A DNA stretch of 64,000 nucleotides from CAYTZH01 sp964442285 (GTDB lineage Bacteria; Myxococcota_A; UBA9160; JAFDET01): contig CAYTZH010000019.1 of the NCBI GenBank assembly GCA_964442285.1, forward strand, positions 22,410 through 86,409. Direction: 5' to 3'. Shown here in pieces: positions 8,573 to 15,946 of this stretch (within the stretch, counting starts at the first letter, position 1; each line of letters begins with the position of its first letter). The translations under genes were made by a program, and so were the position numbers. The notes below the pieces were generated by a model that was not told the DNA's origin, made no database searches, and worked only from the letters and a program-made list of their open reading frames with translations.

Positions 8573-9070
8573 TCAGTCGCTCTCCGGGGCAGGATCCGGA
8601 CGGCGCGCCGGCGTGCGGCGCGGCCTGGCGACCCACTTGTCGACAGCGTCCCGCCAGGCCTTGTACCGGCGCTCGGCGGCGGGGACCCGCGCCTGCTCCT
8701 CGTCCTTCGGGATGTCCGGGAGGTAGAGCATGAGGCTCACCTGCTGGCGGTCGACCATCATCTCGACCCGCCGGACCTGCGTCCCCAGCTCCTGGATCTC
8801 TTCGAGCTGCCGGCTGAAAGCCCCCAGCAGCCGCTCCTCCAGCCCACTGAGGAGCCGGTGGGCGAGCGGCCCCGCTCCCGAGACTTCGCCCGACCCAATC
8901 TCGAGAGGCCGGCTTAGCTCGTCCCGGATGGCGTACAGCTCCTCCAGCGCATCGTGGATGCACTCGGAGACGCTCTGCCGCTGCACGGCGGCCTCGCGCA
9001 GCACCCGCTCGTAGAGCTCAGCCTCGAGATAGGTCCGCACCTGGTGGGGACGGCGGGCGCCGGGACTCAT
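8573..9070 (-). CDS. Helix-rich putative DNA-binding/mobilization accessory protein
   Basis: 165 residues. The N-terminus (RTYLEAELYERVLREAAVQR) looks like the ribbon-helix-helix or plasmid-type DNA-binding start seen in mobilization and partition proteins. The middle (about residues 70-125) is heptad-like and probably coiled coil, and the tail is basic. It is clearly related to the 156-residue protein at 13450-13920, with a matching layout and the shared PPELYERVL-type opening. It therefore belongs to the elements' common core rather than to cargo. The precise function is unknown. Confidence 0.65.
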   Translation of the reverse strand: MSPGARRPHQVRTYLEAELYERVLREAAVQRQSVSECIHDALEELYAIRDELSRPLEIGSGEVSGAGPLAHRLLSGLEERLLGAFSRQLEEIQELGTQVRRVEMMVDRQQVSLMLYLPDIPKDEEQARVPAAERRYKAWRDAVDKWVARPRRTPARRPDPAPESD

Positions 9071-9259
9071 TCCGGGCTCCTCCCAGCACCAAGTTCGGCG
9101 GCGGCGTCACGACCAACCACGACCAAGAAGACCGATCGGGAGCCGATCGGGTGACCGAGATGCGTCACGAAGCGTTCCTTCCTCATGCGGGCAGGGAAGG
9201 AACAAGATTCGTGCCACCTCCGAGTCGGGCGGCCCGTGGGACCCGGCGGGTGGGCATCC

Positions 9260-9790
9260 TCAAGGCTCGCGCGGCAACAGCAGATCCTCGAGGAAGAAGG
9301 CGGACAGTTCCGCTCGCCCCGAGAGGCCGGACTTCCGGTAGACCGCGACGGCGTGCTGCCGGATGGTGCGCTCGCTGCGGTCGAAGAGCGCCGCGATCTC
9401 CTTGTGCCCGCACCCCTTCAGCAGGAGCATGGCGACCTCCCGCTCAGCCGCGGTCAGCTTCCAACGGCGGAGCTGGCCGTCGATCTCCTCGCCGAGACCG
9501 CGCAGCAGCTTCTCGGCGCGCTGCCGCCATTCGTCCCGCTCGGCCTTGAGGCTCGCAGAGCTGGCGAGCGTCTGCTCCAGGGAGCTCCGGGTCCGCATCC
9601 AGCCGCTCCAGAGGTAGGCGACACCCCCGAGGGAGAGCGCAAGGACCGCCACCTCGAAGACCACGTGGAACGTGCCCGGTGCGTTGGGCCAGTCCATCCA
9701 CAGGTCGAGGGCGCCACCCACGGCGATCCCGCCGAGCAGGAGCGTCAGGATCACCCGCAGGCGCGGGTCTCCGGCATCCGTCGTGGGCAT
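9260..9790 (-). CDS. Membrane-anchored LuxR-type transcriptional regulator
   Basis: 176 residues. Two hydrophobic segments (about residues 12-30 and 41-62) are followed by a linker helix and a C-terminal LuxR/GerE DNA-binding domain (LTAAEREVAMLLLKGCGHK, then RTIRQHAVAVYRKSGL). There is no receiver domain. The regulator is divergent from the two membrane proteins at 9913-11013, across a 122-base gap that holds an inverted repeat (9878-9892, CGGGT-N5-ACCCG). It probably senses a membrane-linked or redox signal and controls that pair (inference). Confidence 0.82.
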   Translation of the reverse strand: MPTTDAGDPRLRVILTLLLGGIAVGGALDLWMDWPNAPGTFHVVFEVAVLALSLGGVAYLWSGWMRTRSSLEQTLASSASLKAERDEWRQRAEKLLRGLGEEIDGQLRRWKLTAAEREVAMLLLKGCGHKEIAALFDRSERTIRQHAVAVYRKSGLSGRAELSAFFLEDLLLPREP

Positions 9791-9912
9791 CGAGCGAATC
9801 CCCTTCGACCACGGGGGCTTGCGACCTCCGGCACCCGCCGGATGGAAAGAAGCCGGCCCCGGGCCCATGGTCGGGTTCGGGTCGCAAACCCGCAACCATG
9901 GAGAAACCAGCC

Positions 9913-10428
9913 ATGCCCTCGCTACCGGATCCGCTCCACCCTGCCGTTGTCCACCTGCCGATCGCACTGGCCGTCCTGATGCCTGCGCTGGCGGTCCTGG
10001 CCGCCGTGGCGATACGCATGAAGGTCGTCCCGCCGCGGACATGGGTGGCCGTGCTCCTGCTCCAGGCTGCGCTGGTAGGCTCCGGCTGGATGGCCCTGGA
10101 GACCGGCGAGGAAGAGGAAGAGCGCGTCGAAGAAGTCGTGGCGGAGCGGTACATCGAGGAGCACGAGGAACTCGCCGAGCGCTTTCAGGTGGCCGCCGCC
10201 GTCGCGCTGGGCGTCGTCGCCGCGGGCCTCCTCCCGGGCCTCGCCGGTACCCTCGCACGGGGGGCGGCCGTCGTGGCGACCTTGGCTGTCCTGGTGGCCG
10301 GCGTCCAGGTGGGTCACTCCGGCGGCGAGCTGGTCTACCGGCACGGCGCAGCCAGCGCCTACACCCAGGACGCGGCCACAGGCGTGGCGGGCGAGCATCG
10401 GCGGGAGTACGAGGACGATGACGACTGA
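9913..10428 (+). CDS. DUF2231-type four-span membrane protein
   Basis: 171 residues with the opening DPLHPAVVHLPIALAVL, typical of DUF2231 membrane proteins. Four hydrophobic spans and several histidines (in HPAVVH and GHSGGE) could bind haem or a metal. A strongly acidic loop (EEEEERVEEVV) and an acidic C-terminus are notable. ATG 9913 has GGAGA upstream, while ATG 9898 lacks a ribosome site. It lies 3 bases before the next gene, so the two form an operon, probably an electron-transfer unit. Confidence 0.72.
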   Translation: MPSLPDPLHPAVVHLPIALAVLMPALAVLAAVAIRMKVVPPRTWVAVLLLQAALVGSGWMALETGEEEEERVEEVVAERYIEEHEELAERFQVAAAVALGVVAAGLLPGLAGTLARGAAVVATLAVLVAGVQVGHSGGELVYRHGAASAYTQDAATGVAGEHRREYEDDDD

Positions 10429-10431
10429 GGG

Positions 10432-11013
10432 ATGGCAGCGATGCGCAGGCCGACACTGAACCTTCTCGTCGACGGGGCCGCCTTCGTCGGCTTCGTGTTC
10501 CTGGTCTCGACGGGTGTGCTGATGCGCTACGTGCTGCCGCCGGGCAGCGGGACGCGCACCCTGGTCTGGGGCCTCGACCGCCACGATTGGGGAGCGCTCC
10601 ACTTCTGGATCGCAGGGGTCTTCCTCGCGGTCCTCGCGATCCACCTGGTCCTGCACGGCAGGTGGATCTTGTCCGTGCTGCGAGGGCGACCCCGCCAGGG
10701 CTCGGGCGCCCGGGTGGCGCTGGGCCTGGTCGGGCTTCTGGCTGTCCTGGCGCTCGCCCTGGCTCCGCTCGTGAGTCCCGTCGAACGCGTCGAGGCGGCT
10801 GGAAGCGATCGTCCGACCTTGCGTGGCTCGATGACCCTCTCGGACGTCGACCGCCAGACTGGGGTCCCTGCGAGCCACGTGCTGCGCGAGCTGGGGCTGC
10901 CGCTGGATGTCGCGCGCGACGAGCCGCTCGGCCGATTGGGTCGCCAGCACGGCTTCGGCATGACAGAGATCCGCCGAATCGTCGAAGGCTACGAACGAGG
11001 AGAACACCCGTAG
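10432..11013 (+). CDS. DUF4405-type cytochrome b-like membrane protein
   Basis: 193 residues. Three to four spans contain spaced histidines (WGALHFW, AIHLVLHGRW) as in small b-type cytochromes. They are followed by a C-terminal soluble domain (about 125-190, RGSMTLSDVDRQTGVPASHV) that also occurs behind DUF4405 domains. It probably acts with the DUF2231 protein in the membrane. The start ATG follows the previous stop by 3 bases. It is cargo of element 1. The partner enzyme is not present. Confidence 0.72.
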   Translation: MAAMRRPTLNLLVDGAAFVGFVFLVSTGVLMRYVLPPGSGTRTLVWGLDRHDWGALHFWIAGVFLAVLAIHLVLHGRWILSVLRGRPRQGSGARVALGLVGLLAVLALALAPLVSPVERVEAAGSDRPTLRGSMTLSDVDRQTGVPASHVLRELGLPLDVARDEPLGRLGRQHGFGMTEIRRIVEGYERGEHP

Positions 11014-11142
11014 CTCGGCCGACTGGTGTTCTGAAACGGATTGTCGGGAGGTATTGATGATCGCCGACACTTTGTGTCGTTCCGCCGATGCCGACCCAGA
11101 CCGACCAGGCGACCATCCGGCGGCTCTGGTCTGGGGGCGGGG

Positions 11143-11427
11143 TCAGCCCTCGAACGTGCGCGGCCGGCGGCGGGCGTGATAGACGGCGAGGACGTCGATT
11201 CGGTCTTCCCGGATGACGTAGAACACGCCGTAGGGGAAGCGGCGAAGCGGGGCCCGACGGACGCGCGGATACGCTTCCGGATAGGCTTCGGGGTGGCGTT
11301 GGATTCGCGTCAAGGAGGCGTCCACGGCGCGAAGGAATGCCTCGCCCAACCCGGGAAGCCGCTCCTCGTACCAGGCGAACGCATCGACGAGATCCGCCTC
11401 AGCCCGGGGCCGAAGGATGACCGGCAA
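11143..11427 (-). CDS. RelE/ParE-family toxin
   Basis: 94 residues with the ParE/RelE fold signature: LRPRAEADLVDAFAWYEER at the front, then RRFPYGVFYVIREDRIDVLAVYHARR. It would inhibit gyrase or cleave mRNA. The start is TTG at 11427, 3 bases after the antitoxin stop. It forms a toxin-antitoxin pair that probably stabilises the element. Confidence 0.88.
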   Translation of the reverse strand: MPVILRPRAEADLVDAFAWYEERLPGLGEAFLRAVDASLTRIQRHPEAYPEAYPRVRRAPLRRFPYGVFYVIREDRIDVLAVYHARRRPRTFEG

Positions 11428-13162
11428 GGCTCACTGCCGATTCCGAATGCGCTCGCGCACCTCCTGCCAGGGGGCGCCGCCCGTCGGATCCGCCTCGGCC
11501 TCGGCCAGGCGCCGCTCGAGATCCTGCCGCTGCTCCTCCGTGAGCGGGTAGGGCTCTCGCTCGCAGTCCGCGGCGATGCTGTCCCACAGCTCCTGGACCA
11601 GCTCGAGCCGCTCGGCGACCGAGAGCTTGAGGAGCTCGTCTCGCAGTTCGTGGCTCATTTCGCGTGTGGCCTCCTGAGACCGCTCGAGGCGACCTGGTGA
11701 GTGTATCGGTCCCCGTGACGGCTCGCTGAGGGTCCCAGGGCCGCGGCGGCCTCTGGCGGCGGATCGTCGTCGCCCCGCTTCGCGGGGGCCTTGCCCTTGC
11801 CCGCGCCCCGTGCGCGCCCCGATCCGCGCTTGGAAGTGCCCGACTTCTTTGCTTTCTTGTTGCCCTTGCGCCGGGTTCGATTCCCGCCGCCTCCACCATT
11901 TTTCGCTGCGGTTTCGAAGGCTTGCGAGACTGCTCCCCCTCTTGGCGACAAGCTGGCGACAAACCGTCGCCCTCCGGTGTCGGCCGAACCGGCCGTAGAA
12001 CCGCGATGAGCGCCTCGTCCGCGAGCCGCGCGTAGCGCTCCACCGAACGCCGGTCGCGGTGGCCGAGGAAGCGCTGCAGCAGACGATCCTCCACCCCGCG
12101 CCGCTTCGCGTTGGTGGCGAAGGTGTGCTTGGTGCCCTCGTAGAGCGAGATCGGTGCGCTGAGGCCCACGGCACCGCAGGCCGCCTCCCAGCGGCGGTGG
12201 AGTGACGTCGGCGTCCAGCGGCGAGCGGGGTCCTTGCCCCGGGCGTTCTCGAACAGGAGACCGCCCCGGATCCGCCGCTCGGCCGGGACGTGCCGCTCGA
12301 TCCACGCCTGGAGCTCCGGGTCCACGGGGAGGCGCTTGCCGCGGTTGTTCTTCGGGGCCCGTACGGGGTCGGAGAGCCGGCGCCCCTTCAGCGCGCGGGT
12401 CACGTGGAGCCAGCCGTCCTGGTAGTCGGCGGCCTCGAGTGCCACGGCCTCGCCGGGACGAAGGCCCATTCGAGCCAGGGCGAGGAAGATCCCGCGGTCG
12501 GCCTCGGGGATGGCTGCGAGGATCGCGTCCTGGGTTTCGAGCGTGAGAACGCGCAGCTCGTGCTCCGGGACCTTCGGCCAGGGGAACTCGGGCAGCTCGC
12601 GAATCTTCCGCCGCCGCTTCAGCCAGCCAACGAAGGAGCGGAAGGCGGCGATCACGTTGTGGCGTGTCTTCGGCGAGAGGCCGCGATCCGCGAGCCAGTG
12701 CGACCAGTCTTCGAGCGTTCCGTACTCGATCTCGTGGATGCTCCGGTGTCGCCACCAGGAGAAATGTCCGCTCGCTCGCGCGTAGCGCTCGAGCTCGCGC
12801 AGGTAGGTGGGCGAGCGGTCGCCCGCTGCCGCCTCGCGCCGCTTCAGGTCGAGCCACTTCTCGAGCCAGGCCGGCACGAGGTTCGGCTTCGCGTGCGCTG
12901 GCAGGTAGTCGGCGAGGACCTCTTCGAGCGGTCGCTCTTCGGCGACCTGGCCGCGGATCTGTTCCAGCAGCCGACGTGCCGTGGCCTCGTCCGTGATGCG
13001 GATGCCGCGGTTCGACCACACGCGCCCGTAGGGGCGGAAGTCCAGGAAGAACTCGCGGCCGCCGCGGCGGCTCCGGATGCGTCCGAGCTTGCCCACGAGC
13101 TCCCAGCGTACCGCACGCTGGGTGCCCTCCAGTGAGGCGAGAACCTGTGCCGGCGAGGGCAT
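11399..13162 (-). CDS. Tyrosine integrase of element 2
   Basis: Starts at ATG 13162, with a SAM-like domain (DWSHWLADRGLSPKTRHN) and a catalytic domain (LRPGEAVALEAADY; box III and Tyr in LGHRDRRSVERYARL). Box II is LYEGTKHTFAT, again lacking the usual His-x-x-Arg. The recombinase proper ends around 11950. The frame then crosses the att core as MVEAAGIEP and continues, out of phase with the tail and antitoxin of element 1, to a stop at 11399. The last 160 or so residues are thus an accident of tandem insertion. It shares long blocks with the first integrase. Confidence 0.85.
   Translation of the reverse strand: MPSPAQVLASLEGTQRAVRWELVGKLGRIRSRRGGREFFLDFRPYGRVWSNRGIRITDEATARRLLEQIRGQVAEERPLEEVLADYLPAHAKPNLVPAWLEKWLDLKRREAAAGDRSPTYLRELERYARASGHFSWWRHRSIHEIEYGTLEDWSHWLADRGLSPKTRHNVIAAFRSFVGWLKRRRKIRELPEFPWPKVPEHELRVLTLETQDAILAAIPEADRGIFLALARMGLRPGEAVALEAADYQDGWLHVTRALKGRRLSDPVRAPKNNRGKRLPVDPELQAWIERHVPAERRIRGGLLFENARGKDPARRWTPTSLHRRWEAACGAVGLSAPISLYEGTKHTFATNAKRRGVEDRLLQRFLGHRDRRSVERYARLADEALIAVLRPVRPTPEGDGLSPACRQEGEQSRKPSKPQRKMVEAAGIEPGARATRKQRSRALPSADRGAHGARARARPPRSGATTIRRQRPPRPWDPQRAVTGTDTLTRSPRAVSGGHTRNEPRTARRAPQALGRRAARAGPGAVGQHRRGLRARALPAHGGAAAGSRAAPGRGRGGSDGRRPLAGGARAHSESAVSLAGHPSAPG
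11431..11658 (-). CDS. Addiction-module antitoxin (PF09720-like)
   Basis: 75 residues of the short helical antitoxin family typified by KLSVAERLELVQELWDSIA. It neutralises the toxin encoded directly downstream. An AGGAGG ribosome site lies 12 bases upstream. Its ATG overlaps, as ATGA, the TGA that ends the open frame at 11655-11871. In an excised circle that frame is the integrase tail, so the pair would be translationally coupled to the integrase. Confidence 0.88.
   Translation of the reverse strand: MSHELRDELLKLSVAERLELVQELWDSIAADCEREPYPLTEEQRQDLERRLAEAEADPTGGAPWQEVRERIRNRQ
11655..11871 (-). other. Displaced 3' end of the element 1 integrase frame (72-codon basic tail)
   Basis: Read leftwards from the att core in the same phase as the element 1 integrase, this encodes 72 residues ending at TGA 11655-11657. 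The first half is dense in Lys, Arg and Gly (KGNKKAKKSGTSKRG), and it ends with a Pro/Glu/Ala stretch. Integration has separated it from the rest of the gene, which now ends inside ssrA. It has no start codon of its own here. The ATGA overlap with the antitoxin suggests it is really translated in the circular form. Confidence 0.65.
11872..11898 (+). repeat. Second copy of the att core (junction of elements 1 and 2)
   Basis: A 27-base exact copy of the ssrA 3' end (6742-6768). The base before it differs (11871 C versus 6741 G), as does the base after (T versus C). It serves as the right end of element 1 and the left end of element 2. Confidence 0.9.
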
Positions 13163-13192
13163 CCCCGAACCGCCTTCCTGGACCTGCCGCGG

Positions 13193-13453
13193 TCACAGGT
13201 GCCCCTCGCTCTCGGGTGCCGTGCGCGGAGCCGCGCGGCCTCGTCGGTGGCGACCGAAGGCCCGATCCGACGCCAGGAACTGCTCGACCATGGCCTGGAC
13301 CAGATCGGGGAGCGCGATCTCGTGGCCGTGCTCCTCCCCGTAGAGCCGCGCGTACAGCTCGAGGTCCGCCACCAAGGCGCCGGGCAGGCGCAGACGTACC
13401 GTCTTCTCGGGAAGCTCTTGGCGTTGCTCGCGGAGCTTGATCGAGCGCTTCAT
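13193..13453 (-). CDS. Small ribbon-helix-helix-type protein
   Basis: 86 residues. A beta-like strand (EKTVRLRLPGALVADLELYARL) followed by two helices suggests a ribbon-helix-helix DNA-binding domain, as in plasmid partition or relaxosome accessory proteins. Its ATG overlaps the stop of the upstream 156-residue gene as ATGA, and the integrase follows after 30 bases. It is likely a regulator or directionality factor of the element (inference). Confidence 0.6.
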   Translation of the reverse strand: MKRSIKLREQRQELPEKTVRLRLPGALVADLELYARLYGEEHGHEIALPDLVQAMVEQFLASDRAFGRHRRGRAAPRTAPESEGHL

Positions 13454-13920
13454 CGGGCGGCCTCCCCAGGCCCACCGTCTTCGACCATGCGACGCACGCC
13501 GACTCGCCAGCGGCCGTGGCTCTCGCGGCCCTGCTCCTGCCTCGAATCTGCCTCCCTACGCCGCGGCGGGGGCAACAGCACGAAGAGCCAGAGTGCCAGG
13601 TGGTCGACCATGCATCCCACGCGACGCAGCTCGGCCGAGGCCTCCTGCTGGCGCAGGGCGTGCTGCTCGAGCGTCGCCGCGAGCCGCTCCTCCATCGCAT
13701 CGAGGATCTTGTGGCGGAGCGCAGCCGCGCCGGCCTTACCGGGCGGAGGCACCGCTTCGAGCGCATCGGCCCAGTCGGCCTCGATCTCGTAGCAGAGCTC
13801 GAGCCGGTCGCGGACGCAGCGCGAGAGGGAGGCGCGGCGCACCGCCGCGTCGCGCAGCACCCGTTCGTAGAGCTCCGGCGGAACCCAGATCCGGAGTTCT
13901 TGAAGCCGTCCCCTCGGCAC
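13450..13920 (-). CDS. Helix-rich putative mobilization accessory protein (paralogue of 8573-9070)
   Basis: 156 residues with GTG start at 13920 behind a G-rich ribosome site. The opening ELRIWVPPELYERVLRDAAV matches its counterpart in element 1. The middle is helical (MEERLAATLEQHALRQQEAS) and the tail is Arg-rich. It sits directly between the relaxase and the integrase operon, the usual place for a MobC-like relaxosome protein. Family not firmly recognised. Confidence 0.62.
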   Translation of the reverse strand: MPRGRLQELRIWVPPELYERVLRDAAVRRASLSRCVRDRLELCYEIEADWADALEAVPPPGKAGAAALRHKILDAMEERLAATLEQHALRQQEASAELRRVGCMVDHLALWLFVLLPPPRRREADSRQEQGRESHGRWRVGVRRMVEDGGPGEAAR

Positions 13921-14061
13921 GTGAAGTCCCCCCCTTGCTCGGGGGATCGACTCTGCAACGGTCGGGCCAAGTTCGAGTCGGAGCTCTCTGGGATAAGAGA
14001 CGAGGCCGCTACCGGCCTCGGCCGAGATCGCGTTCCCGTTCCCGATCGCGGACCTGCCACG

Positions 14062-15534
14062 TCATCTGCGACTCGCGCCCGCGCTCGGAAGATGTGCGCT
14101 CGAGACTCGCAGCGACCCGCGATCCGATCTGGAGATCGCGTCCTTGGCTGGGGATGGCGACGGCTCGCCAGCTCGCGCGAAGCCGCGAGTCGCCGGTGCA
14201 GGCGCCGTTCGGGGGGCGGATCGGCTGCGCTCCAGGGCCTCCAGATCGAGCACTGTTGCGAGCTCGCGGGTGCGTACGAGGTCCCGCAGGCGCCCATGCT
14301 CCTGGATCTCGGTCCATCGCACCCGGCGACCACGATGCTCGCTCTGGTGCTCGAGCATGGTCACGACGTGGCCGCGGCGCAGCCCTCCCTGGCCACGCCT
14401 CTCCTCCATCGCGGGCGTCTGGGGAACGAGCAGCACGCGGCCGTCGGTCGCCTCCAGGACCAGGAACGGAGCCTCACCGAGCTCGTTGTCCGCGGTGCCC
14501 GCGACGCGGCCGCGGACACGCATCCCGGGCTCGAGGCGCACCACCTCGCGCGCGGCCGACGGGTCGGTGATACCCAGGTTGCCCCGCCCCAGGCTCTTCT
14601 GGACGTCTCCCAGGATCTGCATCTCCCGCAGGGCAGGGCGGTGGTCGAGCGACAGGCGCCAGGTCTTGGCGCCGGCCCGAGAGGCCAGCCCGAGTCGCTC
14701 CAGGTACTGGAGACGACCGATCAGCTGCAGCCGGAGCTGACCTGCCCGGACCGAGGCCGGCACAGGATCCTCGAACGTGACGAGACGACCGGGCCCCATG
14801 CGCTTCTCCAGGACGGCATCGAGCTCGCCGAAGCGCTGCACCTCGATCCCTCGCTCCCGAGCTCGCACGCGGTCCGCCTCGGTGCGGTAGCCGAGCGCCT
14901 GGGTCGCCAGCTCGCGGCTGCGCAGCCGGACGCCGTGCTTCACGTACTCGCGATCCAGCAGCAGCGGTGTCCCGGCCTCATCACGGCCCCGGATCGCCAC
15001 GTGGACATGGGGGTTGTCCGTGTTGTGGTGGTCGATGGCCACCCACTCGAGCCGCGTTCCGAGATCCCGCTCCATGGCGTTCACGACGCGCCGGGTGTGG
15101 TCCAACAGGTCGAGCGCCTCGCCGCGCTCGGGCGACAGGATCATCTTCCACAGGCGCGGATCCTCGGCCTGCTGCCAGCCGTCGAGCCGCCGGTCGATCT
15201 CCACCGCGCTCTCCGAAGCGTCGAAGCCGAGCCCTTTGTCGCCCTCGCGCTGGGCGCCTTCGCGGGCCAGGTAGCGGCCGTGGGCCCGCCAGCCTCCGGG
15301 CGTCTTGTTCGCCACGTACTGGAGCTTCACGATGCTGCGCTGCTGGCGGGTGCCCGGGCCGTAGCCAGGTCGGCTGAGGGCACGGCCCTTGGAGCGCGAG
15401 CGCCCCTCGCGATGTCGGACTCGCGCCGAAACCTTGCGGAGCAGGAGCCCGCGGCCTTCGCTGCGTTCGGCACGGATGCGCCCCGGCCGGACGCACCGCG
15501 TGCGTTCGGAGGGATCGTCGCCGTCGCGCTTCAT
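14062..15534 (-). CDS. Relaxase, VirD2-like with DUF3363-type C-terminal region
   Basis: 490 residues. It nicks DNA at an origin of transfer and pilots the strand. The N-terminus carries the Arg-rich lead (CVRPGRIRAERSEGRG) usual for these relaxases. The metal-binding motif is DNPHVHVAIRG, preceded by AIDHHNTDN, and is followed by the YVKHGVRLRSRELATQALG block of DUF3363 relaxases. ATG 15534 was chosen because it gives that canonical N-terminus, although the frame is open to 15690. No coupling protein or secretion genes are present, so transfer would need a helper. Confidence 0.88.
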   Translation of the reverse strand: MKRDGDDPSERTRCVRPGRIRAERSEGRGLLLRKVSARVRHREGRSRSKGRALSRPGYGPGTRQQRSIVKLQYVANKTPGGWRAHGRYLAREGAQREGDKGLGFDASESAVEIDRRLDGWQQAEDPRLWKMILSPERGEALDLLDHTRRVVNAMERDLGTRLEWVAIDHHNTDNPHVHVAIRGRDEAGTPLLLDREYVKHGVRLRSRELATQALGYRTEADRVRARERGIEVQRFGELDAVLEKRMGPGRLVTFEDPVPASVRAGQLRLQLIGRLQYLERLGLASRAGAKTWRLSLDHRPALREMQILGDVQKSLGRGNLGITDPSAAREVVRLEPGMRVRGRVAGTADNELGEAPFLVLEATDGRVLLVPQTPAMEERRGQGGLRRGHVVTMLEHQSEHRGRRVRWTEIQEHGRLRDLVRTRELATVLDLEALERSRSAPRTAPAPATRGFARAGEPSPSPAKDAISRSDRGSLRVSSAHLPSAGASRR

Positions 15535-15946
15535 GCGACGGTGTCGAGCGTTCGCAGCAGGAGACGTGCTCGCACGCGAGCAACGTAGCCGCGCACACGG
15601 ACGGCGGGAATCCGGGACCCAAGTGCGCGGCGCGTCGAGTGGAGCCCGCGCGACCTCCGGTTTCTTTATCCTTGCTGTCTCGCCCTCCACGGCTTCGGAG
15701 CGTTTCCGCTCCGCGGGCCACGTCGTCTGAGGCCGACCGGCTCGCTGCTGCCGTCAACATCCGTCGGGGGCAGGCGTGAAGGAGAGGAGTCGGCCTCACT
15801 TGAAACCTTGGTTCTGCGCGCGCTCAACGGCGGGCCGCTCGGGAACGCGCGCATCATCGAGGAGATGACCGCGCTGATGATCAGGCTCAACGTCCGCTAC
15901 AAGAAGCCCGAGCGCCGCGGCGTCTGCTTCGGGGCCTGCTCGACGA
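15535..15946. other. 412-bp non-coding stretch with candidate oriT hairpin
   Basis: Upstream of the relaxase lies a perfect hairpin at 15696-15713 (CGGAGCG, loop TTTC, CGCTCCG). It is preceded by TATCCTTGC at 15667-15675, which resembles the YATCCTG-type nick region of RP4-like origins. From about 15823 to 15946 the plus strand has GC-rich third positions in one frame (NARIIEEMTALMIRL). It has no clear start and no family match, and may be a truncated gene at the element border. Confidence 0.4.

Larger units (their letters stand above)
6769..11898. mobile_element. 5.1-kb integrative element 1 in ssrA
   Basis: The element is bounded by the 27-bp direct repeats at 6742-6768 and 11872-11898. 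It carries an integrase next to the left end, a DNA-binding-type accessory protein, a LuxR/membrane-protein trio and a toxin-antitoxin pair at the right end. No relaxase or phage structural gene is present, so it is either a passively mobilised island or dependent on the neighbouring element. The excised circle would rejoin the 5' and 3' parts of the integrase frame. Confidence 0.85.
11899..15946. mobile_element. Integrative mobilizable element 2 (right end not located)
   Basis: It starts at the second att core and carries an integrase, two small DNA-binding-type proteins and a relaxase, all reading left. This is a compact mobilization core. A third copy of the core was not found by eye, so the end is set provisionally before the TetR gene at 15947. 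The true end may lie further right or beyond the window. Confidence 0.55.

Noticed and set aside
8186..8733. Small plus-strand frames in the gap of element 1
   Set aside because: No ribosome sites, no family resemblance, and composition like shadow frames; left as unassigned sequence.
15601..15613. Possible right att copy of element 2 (reverse match to GATTCCCGCCG)
   Set aside because: Only about 11 bases match, in the wrong orientation for a direct repeat, and the rest of the core is absent.
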